This document shows positions 31,592-40,227 of a stretch of 64,000 nt of DNA, piece after piece. The DNA comes from CAWHBO01 sp963827735. Lineage in GTDB: Bacteria > Patescibacteriota > Patescibacteriia > Patescibacteriales > UBA12075. Each line of letters begins with the position of its first letter. Position 1 is the stretch's first letter. The notes beneath the pieces are model-generated. The model saw nothing but the letters and a program-made list of their open reading frames with translations, was not told where the DNA came from and did not search any database. Location: contig CAWHBO010000005.1 in NCBI GenBank assembly GCA_963827735.1, positions 62,001-126,000 on the forward strand, read 5' to 3'. The translations under genes were made by a program, and so were the position numbers.

Positions 31592-32815
31592 ATGGCAGAA
31601 CAGATAAAAAAAGACTCACCACAAGTCTCAATCGATTTGTCTTACGCAGAAAACCGCAACCAGAATCCAGCCTTTCTGATGCCCGGAGATTCCGATGACC
31701 CTTTAGCGATGTCAAAGTTTTTACCGGCAATTTCAGGCGACCCCAGTTATATCTCCTTAGCCGACGGCGACTATATTGTCCATATTTTGCGCTTTCTGAC
31801 CGATGCATTTTGGAGAACATATGGAGCGGTACCTTATATTGTAATCGCCGGCAAGCACGCCAATCCTTGCGGGATCGCAATTGATTGGAAAGATCGTAGC
31901 GCCGTAATCAGAAAAGCCTTGAGCGGTAATAAAGTAGCCATTATGGGCGGTGAAGTGGTAACCAACTTTGCCATTGATGATCACCTAGGCATTGAACTTT
32001 TTCGCCAGCCGCCGGAATTGTGCCAAGCGCAGGATAAAAAATGGGGTTTGGACCTTATTTTGGCGCCGTCTTTTTCACCAGCGACCGTAAAATTGCTGAA
32101 TAAGAAAGAAAAAAGACGCTTACTCGCCAACCCGGCGTTAGAACGGTCCCTTGCTCTGGAGTACATCCATTTTTTTCCTAAAAAAGAATGGATGCTTAAA
32201 AACCTTTTTAACGGGAATGATGTTTTAAAACAAAGGTTTCCAAGTTTTGTCTTCACGTTGGACGATATCGTTTCTCAGGTCGGCAAACCGATGCTGCTTG
32301 AAGATGATGACTTTGATTCCTTGCTGATTGCCTGGGTGGCAGCCTGGTTTGCTTCCAGCAATACAGTCGCTTTGGCCAAAGACAGCATGCTGATCGGCCT
32401 TGGTTGCGGACAGCAAGACCGGATTGAATGCGTTCGTCTTTGCATCAATCGCGCTAATCAGTCAGGCCATGATACCAAAGGATCAGTCTTTGCTTCTGAT
32501 GCATTTTTCCCCTTTGCGCAAGGTGAAACGAGCGGCAAAGATATCGATGACATCAAAGACAAGATGGCTTTCCTAAGTGATTTTATAGCGAAAACCGGGA
32601 AAATCACGGAGATAAAAGATTTTGATGAAATTATGAAAACAATCTCCCGCAATGATCACCGCGAGGGCCCGCAGCTTTTGGCTGATGCCGGATGTATCGG
32701 GGGTGTTGTCCCGGCAGACGGAAACAAATTGGAGGAGGTGCAAAAGTTTTTTCAGGAAAAGGGAATGTCCGTTGCCTTTGTTCACAAAGACAACAGGGGG
32801 TTTTCAAAACATTAA
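31592..32815 (+). CDS. AICAR transformylase part of PurH as a separate protein
   Basis: 407 residues corresponding to the C-terminal AICARFT domain, which transfers a formyl group from 10-formyl-THF to AICAR. The hallmark GKHANPCGIAI contains the catalytic Lys-His; DGDYIVHILRFL, GGEVVTNFAID, ALAKDSMLIGLGCGQQDR-type segment and ASDAFFPFAQGE are also present. It has its own ribosome site (GGGAGAG) and start. Together with fhs and folD it gives a short formate-to-IMP route; earlier pur genes are not in the window, so AICAR may come from elsewhere. Confidence 0.88.
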   Translation: MAEQIKKDSPQVSIDLSYAENRNQNPAFLMPGDSDDPLAMSKFLPAISGDPSYISLADGDYIVHILRFLTDAFWRTYGAVPYIVIAGKHANPCGIAIDWKDRSAVIRKALSGNKVAIMGGEVVTNFAIDDHLGIELFRQPPELCQAQDKKWGLDLILAPSFSPATVKLLNKKEKRRLLANPALERSLALEYIHFFPKKEWMLKNLFNGNDVLKQRFPSFVFTLDDIVSQVGKPMLLEDDDFDSLLIAWVAAWFASSNTVALAKDSMLIGLGCGQQDRIECVRLCINRANQSGHDTKGSVFASDAFFPFAQGETSGKDIDDIKDKMAFLSDFIAKTGKITEIKDFDEIMKTISRNDHREGPQLLADAGCIGGVVPADGNKLEEVQKFFQEKGMSVAFVHKDNRGFSKH

Positions 32816-32843
32816 ACATTTGAGTATCCTACAATAGGATTAT

Positions 32844-32881
32844 AAGGGTTTCAAGCTTTCAAGTTGAAACCCTTTTTTTAT
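32844..32881 (+). terminator. Terminator after the purH pair
   Basis: 11-bp stem aagggtttcaa/ttgaaaccctt followed by TTTTTT. Confidence 0.9.
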
Positions 32882-32885
32882 ACAA

Positions 32886-32918
32886 ATAAAAAATTCCCCA
32901 AACAGAGGAATTTTTTTC
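32886..32918 (-). terminator. Terminator of the cmk operon
   Basis: aaaaaattcc/ggaattttttt hairpin with T-runs on both strands; it ends the minus-strand cmk transcript and backs up the purH terminator. Confidence 0.75.
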
Positions 32919-32936
32919 TTTTTATTCTTATTTTTC

Positions 32937-33482
32937 TTATTTTTGTTCCTTCATCTTACCCTTAACAAAATCAAGCACCTGCTTATAAACTTCTTCAAGA
33001 TTGAACTCCGTGGTATCAATGACAAGGTCGTAATTGGTTTCATCCATAAAATCAAAGCCATAGAATTCAATCCAGCGTTTGCGGTTCACCTTCTCCTTCT
33101 CCTCTATCGTTTTCATGGCAGTTTCGACATCTGAGTAGCTTTCAGCTTCGCGAACCGTCGTTATCCGTTCTGCTCTTGTCCCCAGATCTCCTTTGAAAAA
33201 TATTTTTAGCGATTCAGGCAGAAAATGAGCGGAAATCCAGCCGTCAATTATCATGTTGCCGGATTTGCGCGCCGTTTCTACCATTCTGTCATCCACCATC
33301 CTATCGTAGCTTGGATCATTTTTCTCTTTTTCTCCCCACTCGGCAATTGAGAACCCGCGTTCTTTGGCCAGTTGTCTTTGAAAATCGCCGCTGGAGTAAT
33401 GCTTGATGCCAAGCTCCTTGGCCAGCGTCTTGGCAATCGTGGATTTGCCGGTGCCGCTATGGCCGTTTAAAGTGATGATCAT
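32937..33482 (-). CDS. cmk: Cytidylate kinase, short (archaeal-like) type
   Basis: 181 residues, shorter than the usual bacterial CMP kinase of about 220 and closer to the archaeal form. P-loop LNGHSGTGKSTIAKTLAKEL, then HYSSGDFQRQLAKERG (NMP-binding) and IIDGWISAHFLP, with a LID-like EKEKVNRKRWIEFYG. It should phosphorylate CMP or dCMP. It lies three bases from the pseudouridine synthase gene. A generic AAA_18-type nucleotide kinase is the alternative reading. Confidence 0.8.
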   Translation of the reverse strand: MIITLNGHSGTGKSTIAKTLAKELGIKHYSSGDFQRQLAKERGFSIAEWGEKEKNDPSYDRMVDDRMVETARKSGNMIIDGWISAHFLPESLKIFFKGDLGTRAERITTVREAESYSDVETAMKTIEEKEKVNRKRWIEFYGFDFMDETNYDLVIDTTEFNLEEVYKQVLDFVKGKMKEQK

Positions 33483-33485
33483 AGT

Positions 33486-34202
33486 TTATTTTATCTTGTT
33501 ATTTAAAAAATTTTCCAATTCCGCGGGAAGACCGATTTCAAATTTTTTCCGCTCGCCTTTAAGATCCGTGAATTCTAAACGATCGGCTACCAAAAAAATC
33601 CTTTTTAGGCCAAGCTTTTTGTTTTTTATCCTGGTCTTGGAAGTTGAGTATAAATCATCCCCAACCAGAGGATGCCCGTAAGCCGCCATATGGACTCTGA
33701 TTTGATGCGTGCGGCCAGTCTTGATTTTTACTTTTAAAAGAGTAAAGTTCTTATATCTTTTTATCACCTCAAAATGCGTGGCTGAGATCCTGCCCTCTTC
33801 ATTTTTTTCTCCATCAACAGTTCCCGGAATGGCAGCCATCCGAAAGCCTTTCGCGCTTCTTTTGATTGGAAAATTTATGTCATCTTCTTCTTTTTTGATC
33901 GCGCCAAAAACCAGAGCGGTATAAAATTTATCCGTCGTTCTTTTTTGGAATTGCTCCTTGAGATTCCAAAAGCTTTCCGGCGTGCGCGCTATGACCATCA
34001 GGCCAGAGGCGAGCTTATCAAGCCTGTGAACCAGCCCCGGACGCATCGGGTCTTCCCCGACCTTAGCGAGTTCCGGAAAATCTTTAAGCATTGCTTCCGT
34101 TAAAGAATCTTCTTTTATATGTTCCGCGCCATGCACAAGCACATCAGCCGGTTTGTTTATAACGATGTATTCTTTAGTTTTTTTGATAATTTCGTATTTC
34201 AT
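33486..34202 (-). CDS. RluA-family pseudouridine synthase (RluD-like)
   Basis: 238 residues without an S4 domain. The catalytic motif is LVHRLDKLASGLMVIART with Asp in HRLD; GRTHQIRVHMAAYGHPLVGD is the second signature. It modifies rRNA or tRNA uridines; the exact target is unknown. It precedes cmk in the same transcript. An inverted repeat of attacaaatt words separates it from the glycosyltransferase pseudogene upstream. Confidence 0.88.
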   Translation of the reverse strand: MKYEIIKKTKEYIVINKPADVLVHGAEHIKEDSLTEAMLKDFPELAKVGEDPMRPGLVHRLDKLASGLMVIARTPESFWNLKEQFQKRTTDKFYTALVFGAIKKEEDDINFPIKRSAKGFRMAAIPGTVDGEKNEEGRISATHFEVIKRYKNFTLLKVKIKTGRTHQIRVHMAAYGHPLVGDDLYSTSKTRIKNKKLGLKRIFLVADRLEFTDLKGERKKFEIGLPAELENFLNNKIK

Positions 34203-34210
34203 TTTTTTAA

Positions 34211-34321
34211 AAGATTACAAATTACAAATTGTTACCATATTTATATTATTTGTGTTATTGGTAATTATTTGTGCTATTTGTAATAATTTGTAATTTGTAA
34301 TCTTAAAGTAATTTGTAATCT
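34211..34321. repeat. AT-rich inverted repeat (attacaaatt family)
   Basis: aagattacaaattacaaatt (34211-34230) is the exact complement of aatttgtaatttgtaatctt (34285-34304); a further partial copy follows to 34321. Confidence 0.75.
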
Positions 34322-35464
34322 TATCTTTTGTTTAAGATTTCAACAAATTGTTCTACCATTTTTTCAACCCTGAATTTGTTGTCAATCAAAGATCGGGCTT
34401 CTTTTCCGATTTTTTTTCTGATATCTTCTCTTCTTTTTAAAAATATTATTTCTTTGGCCAAATCATCGCTCTCATATTTTTCCAGGAGAACGCCCGCCCC
34501 TGACTTTGAAAATATTTCCCGCCATAAATCGTTTTCCGGAGCAATGACAGGCAGTTCATGGCTCATGGCATGGAGGACATTTCCAATGTCAAAAAGCGTT
34601 CCTTGTTTTGGCCCGACGATATAAATTTCAAAATTTTCAAACCATTTTTCCAAATGCGCTTGTTCCCCCACAAACCAGACCAGGTTGTTTATTTCCATTT
34701 TTTTTACCAGCCAACTTAAGACTTTTTTTTCTTTTCCATCACCAATGATGATAAGCTGCAAATTTGGAACGACAGAGAGCGTTTTTTTTGCCGCTTTTAG
34801 AATCGTTTCAATGTTCTGTTTTGAATCCAGATCCATAACGCTCGACGGTAAAAAATTTTTTTAGACGGTTCTTTTTATCGTTCAGAGCCAGCTTTTCAAA
34901 AATATTCTCTTGCCTGAGATGCTTGTCTTTGATGCCGGGCATGATTGAATCAACCGCCCAGTTTTTATATTTTTTTGAAATCAAATTGTTTTTTGCCTGT
35001 TCGGTTACGCAAATGATGGACGCTGCCTTGGAAACCAGCCTGATCATGAGATCTAGCATCAGATTGTGACCACTTTTTTCTTCGTTGGGAAAAATCAGCC
35101 AGGCAATCTTGATTTTTAAGATCTTTGCCAAAGGAGTGACAAAAATTTTATCAAAGTTGGAAAAGCAAATGATTTGCCCCACGCCCTTCTTTAATTTTAA
35201 AGATAAGATAAAAAAGAAAACACCCGGAATGGTGATTGGGAAAAGAAGCAAATAAAGCGCCAGTTTTTTTAGGGAATCAATTTCAGGCCAATAATTTATT
35301 TTTTTGGCTGTTTTGCCATTTTCACCGCATCTTTTTACCAAGCGGCCGTCTTTGCTTAAAACGATAACCGAACCAAGTTTGCTGTCAAGAACATCAAAAA
35401 AGTCGTACAGGGCATCAATGTTGCGGTTGCAAGCAGGGTTTAAGATTAGGGTTTTATTTGTCAT
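34321..35464 (-). pseudogene. GT4-like glycosyltransferase interrupted by a frameshift
   Basis: Two overlapping frames make one GT-B enzyme. The first (35464-34808) has the acceptor-side domain, ending ...RLKKFFTVERYGSGFKTEH. The second (from about 34836 to 34321) continues MDLDSKQNIETILKAAK with the donor-site region (GPKQGTLFDIGNVLHAMS). Dropping one base near 34837 (cgttatg) or in the T7 run just before would join TVER to MDLDSKQN, which is the normal sequence of such proteins. It could be a true mutation, programmed slippage at the T7 run, or an assembly error. It overlaps the flippase gene by 11 bases. Confidence 0.75.
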
Positions 35465-36908
35465 GGTTTTTGTTTAACAAATTTAAAATGTCTTTCTGTT
35501 CAAGCCCCTTGAATAAATATAGAAATATGAAATATGCAGGGATGGCAGCAAGCAAAGATATGGCGATGCTGTCAATTCCATTTTTTCTTAAGCCCAAAAG
35601 GATTAAGCCCATACCAAGCGAAGCTAAGGCGGATTTGAAGAATATCTCCAATTTTGGAATGAACCTCGTATACTTCCAGACCACTGCCATCATGAGCAGA
35701 GCAATTGCAGTTTCAGAATATATCGTTACCCAAGCAGCGCCGAAATATGAAAACTTGGGAATAAAAATCAGGTATCCGATCACGGACGAAACCGCCACAA
35801 AAAAATAACAAAAAATTATCTTTGCTTGCTTGTGTATGGCAATTATAGCATGGGAGAACATCGTTCCCAAAAATATTACGGCTGCGGCAATGATCAGCAG
35901 GCGCAAGATCGGAGCGGCGGCTGAGAATTCTTCTCCAGCCATAAGAACGACAATGTCTTTTGCCAGAAAATATGTTCCAATGATCAGCGGGATGGCAAAC
36001 ATCGCCATCGTGTCAAATGATTTTTGCAGAATTGAAAAAAACTTTTCTTTGTTATTTTCCGCCCATTGCAGGGTTAGTATCGGCAAGATGATGCCGGCGA
36101 AAATAAAAGGAAAAGTAACAAGCACTTCAATCACTTTGTAAGCGGCGCCGTAAAGCCCCACTTCCGCGATGATCCCTATCTGAGAGGGACGATTGATGAT
36201 TGATAAAAGGATTGTGTCTGTTTTTAAGTATATCAAGTTGAAGATGATGGTTATCGCCAGCGGCCATGATCTTTTCATGATTTCTCTCCAATACTTGAAA
36301 TCAAATCTGATTTTTATTTTTATAAATTTTAAAGAGAACAGATAGTGGAGAAGAAAGCTGATGCCGTTAGGAACGATTATGATCAATGATATCCCCAGGA
36401 GCCCCCAATTTTCTTTGATGGCAAAAAAAATACCGATCACCAAGACCGCGCGGCTGATGACTTCCGCCAAAGACACTTTGTCCATTCGCAAGCGTTTTTG
36501 GAAAAGACCGACAAAAATTTGGTTTAAGGCCGTAAACAGGAATGAGGCGCTCATCGCGGAAACTGCGATTTTTACTGAAGTTGAATAAGGGAAAAATTGA
36601 ACCATGATCGGCCCGAGGCCTATGAGTATTATCGCTGAAAAGAGGCGCAGCCCCATCAAATTTCCCAAAATCTTGCTCTCGTCAATATTCGGTTGAGATA
36701 TCATTTGGACGGTTATGAGAGTCAATCCTAAGTCTGCCATGATGGCAAAAAATGAAATGAACGTGAATGCAGTCGTATACTCCCCAAAACCGGAAAGTCC
36801 CAAATAACGGGCTATCATTGCCATTGCCAAAAGTCCCAGCGCGGTTGAAATGACCTTGGATATAAATTGGATGATCGTGTTATAAGCGACTTTTGTTGAT
36901 AAGTTCAC
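35454..36908 (-). CDS. Polysaccharide/lipid flippase (Wzx/MOP superfamily)
   Basis: 484 residues with about 14 hydrophobic helices, the size of MOP-superfamily O-unit or polysaccharide transporters. The N-terminus KVAYNTIIQFISKVISTALGL followed by RYLGLSGFGEYTTAFTF is the diagnostic Wzx-like pattern. The start appears to be GTG at 36908. It would move lipid-linked glycans across the membrane and is coupled to the glycosyltransferase pseudogene. Its upstream region is shared with the divergent pilin gene. Confidence 0.85.
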   Translation of the reverse strand: MNLSTKVAYNTIIQFISKVISTALGLLAMAMIARYLGLSGFGEYTTAFTFISFFAIMADLGLTLITVQMISQPNIDESKILGNLMGLRLFSAIILIGLGPIMVQFFPYSTSVKIAVSAMSASFLFTALNQIFVGLFQKRLRMDKVSLAEVISRAVLVIGIFFAIKENWGLLGISLIIIVPNGISFLLHYLFSLKFIKIKIRFDFKYWREIMKRSWPLAITIIFNLIYLKTDTILLSIINRPSQIGIIAEVGLYGAAYKVIEVLVTFPFIFAGIILPILTLQWAENNKEKFFSILQKSFDTMAMFAIPLIIGTYFLAKDIVVLMAGEEFSAAAPILRLLIIAAAVIFLGTMFSHAIIAIHKQAKIIFCYFFVAVSSVIGYLIFIPKFSYFGAAWVTIYSETAIALLMMAVVWKYTRFIPKLEIFFKSALASLGMGLILLGLRKNGIDSIAISLLAAIPAYFIFLYLFKGLEQKDILNLLNKNHDK

Positions 36909-36912
36909 GTAT

Positions 36913-36942
36913 TTGTAGTCTTAGCGGTTTTTCTGGTATAAT
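36913..36942 (+). promoter_or_regulatory. Promoter of the lone pilin and glycoside hydrolase genes
   Basis: TTGTAG (36913-36918), 18-base spacer, TATAAT (36937-36942) preceded by TGG. Confidence 0.5.
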
Positions 36943-36993
36943 ATAGATATGATGAAAATCAAGTATTTATAATAATATTATATCATAAAATTT

Positions 36994-37413
36994 ATGAAAA
37001 TAAACAAGAGTTTTTTTAAATTTGTCATTACCTTGTCGCTTTGTCTGATAATTTTAAATAGTTTTAACATTACTGTGTTTGCGTCAAACAATCTTTGGAA
37101 TATGCAGGAAGGGAAAACTGATTTAGCCGAATCCTTCAATCAGAGCGCAACCAACCCAACTGATATCAGACTGGTGATTGTGAGAATTATAAATGTATTT
37201 TTAACTTTTTTAGGATTGATTATGGTGATTTTGATTATGTTGGCTGGTTTTAATTGGATGACATCCCGGGGGCAGGAAGATGTTGTTACAAAAGCTAAAT
37301 CTCAGATAAAGACAGCAGTTATCGGTTTGGTGATTGTGCTTTGTTCTTATGTTATTGTTAATTTTGTGGTTGATATGATAAACAAGGAGGTGTTTAAAAA
37401 TGTTTGGTATTAA
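36994..37413 (+). CDS. TrbC/VirB2-like pilin protein, distant paralogue
   Basis: 139 residues with the same plan as the array at 6-9 kb: signal peptide VITLSLCLIILNSFNITVFA, variable region NNLWNMQEGKTDLAESFN, helix 1 ending MLAGFNWM, loop TSRGQEDVVTKAKSQI and helix 2 AVIGLVIVLCSYVIVNFVV. It stands 28 kb from the array, on the other strand, and overlaps the next gene by 14 bases; the overlap contains that gene's Shine-Dalgarno. Pairing of a pilin with a membrane-anchored hydrolase suggests a surface appendage that works near glycans, which is inference. Confidence 0.75.
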   Translation: MKINKSFFKFVITLSLCLIILNSFNITVFASNNLWNMQEGKTDLAESFNQSATNPTDIRLVIVRIINVFLTFLGLIMVILIMLAGFNWMTSRGQEDVVTKAKSQIKTAVIGLVIVLCSYVIVNFVVDMINKEVFKNVWY

Positions 37414-38431
37414 GCCTTGGCAGATGATGATAAAAAAATTTTTCAGTAATTTAAAGTTGTTTTATATTTTTTTGATAATTTTCTTGTTTATCATTTTCCT
37501 CTTGAGCCGAGGCTGGATTTACGAAAGTGAGCAGTTAAGTTACGGAGTGACATTTTCAGCCAAGCAAGCCCAAAGCCTCGGGCTTGATCCGCAAAAAACG
37601 TATTTGGAAATTTTTGACGATCTGGGAGTTAAGAAAATACGGTTGTCTGCTTATTGGAATGAAGTGGAGATGCAAGGCGGAGTTTTTTCTTGGAATGATT
37701 TGGATTGGCAGATAAATGAAGCGCAAAAAAGGGGAGTTAAAATCATTCTCGCTGTCGGCAGCCGTTTACCGCGTTGGCCGGAATGTCATATTCCTGAATG
37801 GGCGAAGAATCTTGATAAGGAAGATAGAGAAAAACAAGTTTTAAAATATATTTCTGAAACCGTAAACAGGTATAAAAATATTTCCGCAATCATAAATTGG
37901 CAGGTTGAAAATGAGCCGTTTTTGCCGAATTTCGGAGAATGTCCAAGATTGGATGCGGAATTTTTGGATGAAGAGATCGCGCTTGTCAAATCAATTGACA
38001 GCCGTCCCATCGTGCTCACGGATTCCGGCGAGTTGTCGCTCTGGGTGCCGGCCGCAAAACGAGCGGATATTTTTGGCACCACGATGTACCGGGACACTTA
38101 TTCCGCAACTTTTAAAAGTTATGTTCATTATCCAATTGAGCCGGGATTTTTCAGGTTTAAGAAAAATGTTTCCCGCCTCTTTGCCAATCCTAAGAAGTGG
38201 ATCGTAATTGAGTTGCAGGCCGAGCCCTGGGGACCGAAGCCTTTTCAGGATTTGAGCCAAGAAGATCGGGACCAGACAATGAATTATCAGAAATTCAAAG
38301 AGATTTTGGAATTTTCCAGGCAAGCCGGATTTAATGAATTTTATCTGTGGGGAGTTGAGTGGTGGTATTGGGAAAAGACTGTCAAGAATAATGATATTTA
38401 TTGGGAAGAGTCAAAGACACTTTTTAAATAA
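37400..38431 (+). CDS. Membrane-anchored TIM-barrel glycoside hydrolase
   Basis: 343 residues: a short cytoplasmic start, one membrane helix (about 18-38, FYIFLIIFLFIIFLLSRG), then an extracytoplasmic (beta/alpha)8 domain. Catalytic acid/base is probably Glu in NWQVENEPF and the nucleophile Glu in IVIELQAEPWG, the spacing of clan GH-A. IRLSAYWNEVEMQGGVFSW fits strand 2 of GH5/GH39-like enzymes. The ATG at 37400 has an AGGAGGTG site eight bases upstream, so this start is firm. Substrate unknown; anchoring points to wall, capsule or host-surface sugars. Confidence 0.75.
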   Translation: MFGIKPWQMMIKKFFSNLKLFYIFLIIFLFIIFLLSRGWIYESEQLSYGVTFSAKQAQSLGLDPQKTYLEIFDDLGVKKIRLSAYWNEVEMQGGVFSWNDLDWQINEAQKRGVKIILAVGSRLPRWPECHIPEWAKNLDKEDREKQVLKYISETVNRYKNISAIINWQVENEPFLPNFGECPRLDAEFLDEEIALVKSIDSRPIVLTDSGELSLWVPAAKRADIFGTTMYRDTYSATFKSYVHYPIEPGFFRFKKNVSRLFANPKKWIVIELQAEPWGPKPFQDLSQEDRDQTMNYQKFKEILEFSRQAGFNEFYLWGVEWWYWEKTVKNNDIYWEESKTLFK

Positions 38432-38442
38432 GGATTTTGAAA

Positions 38443-38550
38443 GTTTTAACATTTTTCTCTTATCTTACTTTTCTTTCCGTCTACGCCTTTATCTTGATAA
38501 TAAAGAGCAGACCTCCAAGAAAAATAAGATAAGAGAAAAATGTTAAAACA
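38443..38550. repeat. Dispersed inverted repeat, family with gtctacgcctttat centre (copy 2)
   Basis: Arms gttttaacatttttctctta (left) and its complement near 38529-38549 enclose cgtctacgcctttat and gagcagac, matching the centre of the copy at 29643-29749. Confidence 0.75.
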
Positions 38551-38581
38551 AGGTTTATACAAAAGAATTAATTTTTAAAAT

Positions 38582-39451
38582 ATGTCAAATAAAAAAGAAT
38601 ACGCGATTGGAATTGACCTGGGAGGAACAAAAATGGCGGCGGCGCTTTTTGATGGAGAAAAAGTGATCGGTGATTTTGACCTGGCGACTCCCAGAGATAG
38701 TTTGGATCATTTTTTGGTTATGCTTAAGGCTTTGGTTGATCCGCTGTTGAATTTAGCAAAGGCTGAAAAAGTTCGAGTTTCAGGAATTGGGATCGGAATA
38801 CCGGGGCAAGTTGATGCGAAAACAGGAAAGATCTTCGGACTTCCCAACTTACCGACTTTGGAAGGAAAAATTATCGGAGAAATGATCAAGAAGATGTTTG
38901 AAATACCCGTATACATTGACAATGACGCGAAAGTTTTTGTTCGTGGAGAAGCAGTGATGGGCGCGGGGAAAGCATACTCCAGTATTTACGGCCTGACAAT
39001 CGGCACCGGCATAGGCGGCTCATGGTGGAATAACGGAGAGATACACAGGGGGTTTTGGGGCGGAGCTGGAGAACCGGGGCATATGGTGACTGATTTTTCA
39101 TCCGGCCTGGATTTTGAAAAGTGTTATCAGAAAATTTTAAAAAATGACCCGGCCAGGCTTTCGCAAGAAGCCGTGATGGGTGATATTTTGTCACAAAAGT
39201 TATATGAAGAGTTTGGGCGGCATTTGGGGGTGTTGCTTGCAAACATTGTGAATTTGATTGATCCGGAAGTTTTTGTTTTGGGAGGAAGCGTCATGGGTTC
39301 AGCGGATCTGTTTCTGTCTACGGCAAAGAAAACAATGAAAGAATATGTTTCTTTTGCTCCTTCCGCGAGTAAGGTTAAAATTTTAAAAGGCAAGTTAGGC
39401 GGTAACGCGGGAATCATCGGGGCGGCGCTGCTTGTTCCGGAAACAAAATAA
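38582..39451 (+). CDS. ROK-family sugar kinase (glucokinase-like), no zinc motif
   Basis: 289 residues. The ATP-binding start AIGIDLGGTKMAAALF, the catalytic YIDNDAKVFVRGE, and LTIGTGIGGSWW with EPGHM are typical of ROK kinases. The CxCGxxGCxE zinc motif normally placed after the GH is missing; the region reads VTDFSSGLDFEKCYQ. It may phosphorylate a hexose or N-acetylmannosamine. An IR of the gtctacgc family precedes it and a bidirectional terminator follows. Confidence 0.82.
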   Translation: MSNKKEYAIGIDLGGTKMAAALFDGEKVIGDFDLATPRDSLDHFLVMLKALVDPLLNLAKAEKVRVSGIGIGIPGQVDAKTGKIFGLPNLPTLEGKIIGEMIKKMFEIPVYIDNDAKVFVRGEAVMGAGKAYSSIYGLTIGTGIGGSWWNNGEIHRGFWGGAGEPGHMVTDFSSGLDFEKCYQKILKNDPARLSQEAVMGDILSQKLYEEFGRHLGVLLANIVNLIDPEVFVLGGSVMGSADLFLSTAKKTMKEYVSFAPSASKVKILKGKLGGNAGIIGAALLVPETK

Positions 39452-39462
39452 CCTTTTCACTT

Positions 39463-39502
39463 TATATAAAAAATACGTCGCTTAGCGGCGTATTTTTTAT
39501 AT
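39463..39502. terminator. Bidirectional terminator between the ROK gene and trmD
   Basis: Stem tatataaaaaatacg(t)cgc with its complement around ttag; T-runs on both strands serve convergent genes. Confidence 0.88.
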
Positions 39503-39504
39503 GA

Positions 39505-40221
39505 TCATTTTTTTTTATTATTTTTTTTACGCCACTCGGCAATTTTTTTATGGTCGCCAGATAAAAGAATGTCAGGAACTTTATGTTTAATGCCATCGTC
39601 ATCGATAAAGATTTCCGGCCGGGTATAATGCGGATGTTCCAGAATGCCTGATTCACTGTGAGATTCATTGATTGGACTGTCTTCGTTCCCAAGCACGCCC
39701 GGAATTAGACGAGCCATGGAATCAACAATCACCATTGCCGGAATTTCTCCGCCCGTTAAGACATAGTCTCCGATTGAAATCTCTTCATCAACAAATTCCG
39801 TTATCCGCTCATCCACACCTTCATAGTGTCCGCAGATCAGGATGATGTCGTCAATATCAGAATATTCTTTGGCCATTTCTTGATTCCAAGTTTTTCCTTT
39901 GGCGGACAATAAAATTAATTTTGAATTTTGAATTTTTAATTTTGGGTTTATTTGTAATTTGTAATTTGTAATTTGAGATTTATTTTCAATTTTATTTTTT
40001 ATTTCTTTAATAGCTTTGTATAAAACATCTACCTTCATCACCATCCCCGCCCCGCCTCCATACGGCGTATCATCAACTGTCATGTGCTTATCTTCCGCCC
40101 AGTCGCGCAGATTATAAATTTTTATTTCAACTTTTCCGGCTTCTTGGGCGCGTTTAAGGATGCTCTCATTGAAGTAGGAAGAGAAGATGGATGGGAAGAT
40201 TGTGAGAATGTGGAAAGTCAT
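39505..40221 (-). CDS. trmD: tRNA (guanine-N1-)-methyltransferase with a repeat-derived insert
   Basis: Methylates G37 of tRNAs to prevent frameshifting. 238 residues. Family parts: FHILTIFPSIF, TVDDTPYGGGAGMVMK, ICGHYEGVDERI, IGDYVLTGGEIPAMVIVDS (knot and SAM site). Between the helix KAIKEI and the strand LILLSAKGK lies an extra low-complexity stretch (about residues 73-101, ending LKIQNSK) encoded by aatttgtaatttgtaattt words identical to intergenic repeats. Reading frame is kept, so the enzyme is probably functional. rimM is absent from the neighbourhood. Confidence 0.93.
   Translation of the reverse strand: MTFHILTIFPSIFSSYFNESILKRAQEAGKVEIKIYNLRDWAEDKHMTVDDTPYGGGAGMVMKVDVLYKAIKEIKNKIENKSQITNYKLQINPKLKIQNSKLILLSAKGKTWNQEMAKEYSDIDDIILICGHYEGVDERITEFVDEEISIGDYVLTGGEIPAMVIVDSMARLIPGVLGNEDSPINESHSESGILEHPHYTRPEIFIDDDGIKHKVPDILLSGDHKKIAEWRKKNNKKK
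39918..39998. repeat. AT-rich repeat words inside trmD
   Basis: Tandem gtaatttgtaattt, gaattttgaatttttaatttt and related words, kept in frame within trmD. Same vocabulary as the spacers at 34211 and 42245. Confidence 0.75.
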
Positions 40222-40227
40222 ATGTTA

